15,304 nt of DNA from Lachnospiraceae bacterium UBA3638 (lineage in GTDB: Bacteria > Bacillota > Clostridia > Lachnospirales > Lachnospiraceae). The notes below the pieces were generated by a model, which had not been told where the DNA came from, ran no database searches, and was given only the letters and a program-made list of their open reading frames with translations. Both the position numbers and the translations under genes were made by a program. Positions 14,173-15,304 of this stretch are shown in pieces. Numbering within the stretch: position 1 is the stretch's first letter; each line of letters starts with the position of its first letter. The stretch spans positions 1 through 15,304 of the forward strand of contig DFKT01000026.1 of the NCBI GenBank assembly GCA_002373595.1, given 5' to 3'.

Positions 14173-15304
14173 TATCAGGCATATCAAACACTTCCTTGTC
14201 CGACGCCTGTATGTCACTTCCTATCTGTACTTCGACTGCGTTTATATCACTTACCGCTATCAGAGAGTGCTTTACTCCTTTGGGGATTTCCACGACATCC
14301 CCTGCACTCACTTTGCATGCCTTTCCGTCTGTGAGAACTATACCTTCACCGGAAATGATAGTCCACACCTCATCCCTGTATGTATGACAGTGATACTTCA
14401 TCTTATTACCGGCCTTAAGGTTGATCCTTATCGTAAGGCTGTCCGTTGTCTGATCGACGACTCTGTATTCACCCCATGACTTCTCCGCATATCTGGGCTG
14501 CATGCTGATCTTTTCAACATAGGGTTTCATATAGCTGCTTCTGTGTTTATCGGAAACAAGTATTCCGTCGGGTCCTGCTGCCACAACTACGTCCCTGAGC
14601 CCCAGACACAAAAGCGGGATATCCAGATCGTTTATCGCATGGGTATTCTCGCAATCCTCTCCGAATGTCACATTACCCATTGCATTTTCTTCCATCACTT
14701 CGGTGATGGTATTCCACGTTCCGACATCGCGCCACTCACCCGCATATCTCATGACGGTTATATTCTTTTCTTTTTCGCATACCGCGATATCGAAACTGAC
14801 AGGTTTTACATCCGCATAGTTTTCATAGAGAGACTCGTAATTCTCGTACCCTGTCCCCTTAGCTTTTTCGGCAAGCCATCCAAGCTTGCATGCGAACACT
14901 CCCGCATTCCACAGTGCTCCTTTGGAAAGAAGTCGCTCCGCTTCGGCAGCTCCCGGTTTTTCCTTGAACCCTGTTACCGAGGCGACCGATGCGTTCTCTT
15001 TGGGAATGATATATCCATACTTCTCACTGGGATAAGACGGTTCGATACCCAGAAGGCAGAGTGCACTCTCTCCCTTATCCGCCAGATCCGCAAGTTCCGA
15101 TATAGCTTTGAAATATGTATCATCTGTATAGGGATCGACAGGGCATATCACCACAGTCTCATCATTGCCAAGCTTCTTTATATCTCTTAAGTAGTACGAG
15201 ATCAGGCTTATCGCAGGAAATGTGTCTCTCCTGCAAGGCTCCGCGCAAATGCTCACATCGTTTCCAAGATGCCTTGATGTAGCGCTTATCTGATTCTTGT
15301 CTGT
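14162..15304 (-). CDS. manC: Mannose-1-phosphate guanylyltransferase with C-terminal cupin, N-terminus cut off
   Basis: An open frame of 380 codons running off the right edge; about 90 N-terminal residues, including the GxGxRLWPxSR nucleotide-binding signature, should lie beyond the window. The visible part begins TDKNQISATSRHLGNDV. A GTG at 15256 is not the start, because conserved sequence continues upstream of it. Nucleotidyltransferase motifs are EPCRRDTFPAISL, CPVDPYTDD (in place of the usual PADH), GFKEKPG and LWNAGVFACK. After a linker with EKSWGEYRVV comes a mannose-6-phosphate isomerase type II cupin with metal-binding YHCH, DEVW and the final VKHSL. The enzyme makes GDP-mannose from mannose 1-phosphate and GTP for surface polysaccharide synthesis; a different NDP-hexose is possible. 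It converges on the protease gene with an 11-base overlap. Confidence 0.9.
   Translation of the reverse strand, partial: TDKNQISATSRHLGNDVSICAEPCRRDTFPAISLISYYLRDIKKLGNDETVVICPVDPYTDDTYFKAISELADLADKGESALCLLGIEPSYPSEKYGYIIPKENASVASVTGFKEKPGAAEAERLLSKGALWNAGVFACKLGWLAEKAKGTGYENYESLYENYADVKPVSFDIAVCEKEKNITVMRYAGEWRDVGTWNTITEVMEENAMGNVTFGEDCENTHAINDLDIPLLCLGLRDVVVAAGPDGILVSDKHRSSYMKPYVEKISMQPRYAEKSWGEYRVVDQTTDSLTIRINLKAGNKMKYHCHTYRDEVWTIISGEGIVLTDGKACKVSAGDVVEIPKGVKHSLIAVSDINAVEVQIGSDIQASDKEVFDMPDINM

Noticed and set aside
14543..15190. A 215-codon plus-strand open frame
   Set aside because: It is antisense to manC, whose motifs are clear; the translation has no coherent domain.
15254..15256. 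GTG as the start of manC
   Set aside because: The frame stays open to the window edge, and the upstream residues fit the family, so the gene is simply truncated by the window.

Overview
The window reads as a piece of a Gram-positive (Firmicutes) chromosome, most likely a clostridial or Lachnospiraceae-type organism. This rests on moderate GC with frequent ATA codons, on the style of DnaE, PfkA and ManC, and on a PfkA active-site variant (PGTIDLD) that I recall from Lachnospiraceae. The taxonomic call is inference. The DNA is packed with genes: no gap exceeds about 95 bases, and I see no tRNA, rRNA, insertion sequence, CRISPR array or convincing intrinsic terminator.

Left edge (1-2000): the start of a secreted protein with a signal peptide (minus strand, cut by the window) diverges from a SpoU/TrmH-type RNA methyltransferase (plus strand). 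The methyltransferase converges on, and overlaps by 13 bases, the phosphofructokinase gene pfkA (minus strand), which has its own promoter and a strong ribosome binding site.

Centre (2032-12396, all minus strand, read from right to left): two tandem, related polytopic membrane proteins (389 and 445 aa); a promoter; a DPM1/GtrB-like polyprenyl-phosphate glycosyltransferase (GT2); a 547-aa polytopic protein with GT-C character; dnaE with a TTG start; a 530-aa GT-C-like polytopic protein; then pfkA. Junctions are 0-3 bases apart or overlap, except for the two gaps that carry promoters (9830-9888 and 1987-2031). The likely theme is lipid-linked sugar transfer to a cell-surface polymer: the GT2 enzyme would load a sugar onto undecaprenyl phosphate and the membrane proteins would use it outside the cell. 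The replicative polymerase sits inside this run.

Right edge (12397-15304): an 18-base gap separates the 389-aa gene from a divergent membrane-anchored trypsin-like serine protease with Ig-like repeats. Its 3' end overlaps by 11 bases the end of a convergent mannose-1-phosphate guanylyltransferase (ManC/cupin type) that runs off the window.

The most unusual signal is at the gene starts. Four genes (starting at 160-, 254+, 12396- and 12415+) have a good -10 box only 6-8 bases before their ATG and no Shine-Dalgarno sequence, so they are predicted to be leaderless. Genes inside operons, and those with longer leaders, mostly have Shine-Dalgarno sequences. In the 18-base gap the two opposing -10 boxes share the same seven bases (TATAATA), giving a symmetric bidirectional promoter that would make both divergent mRNAs leaderless.
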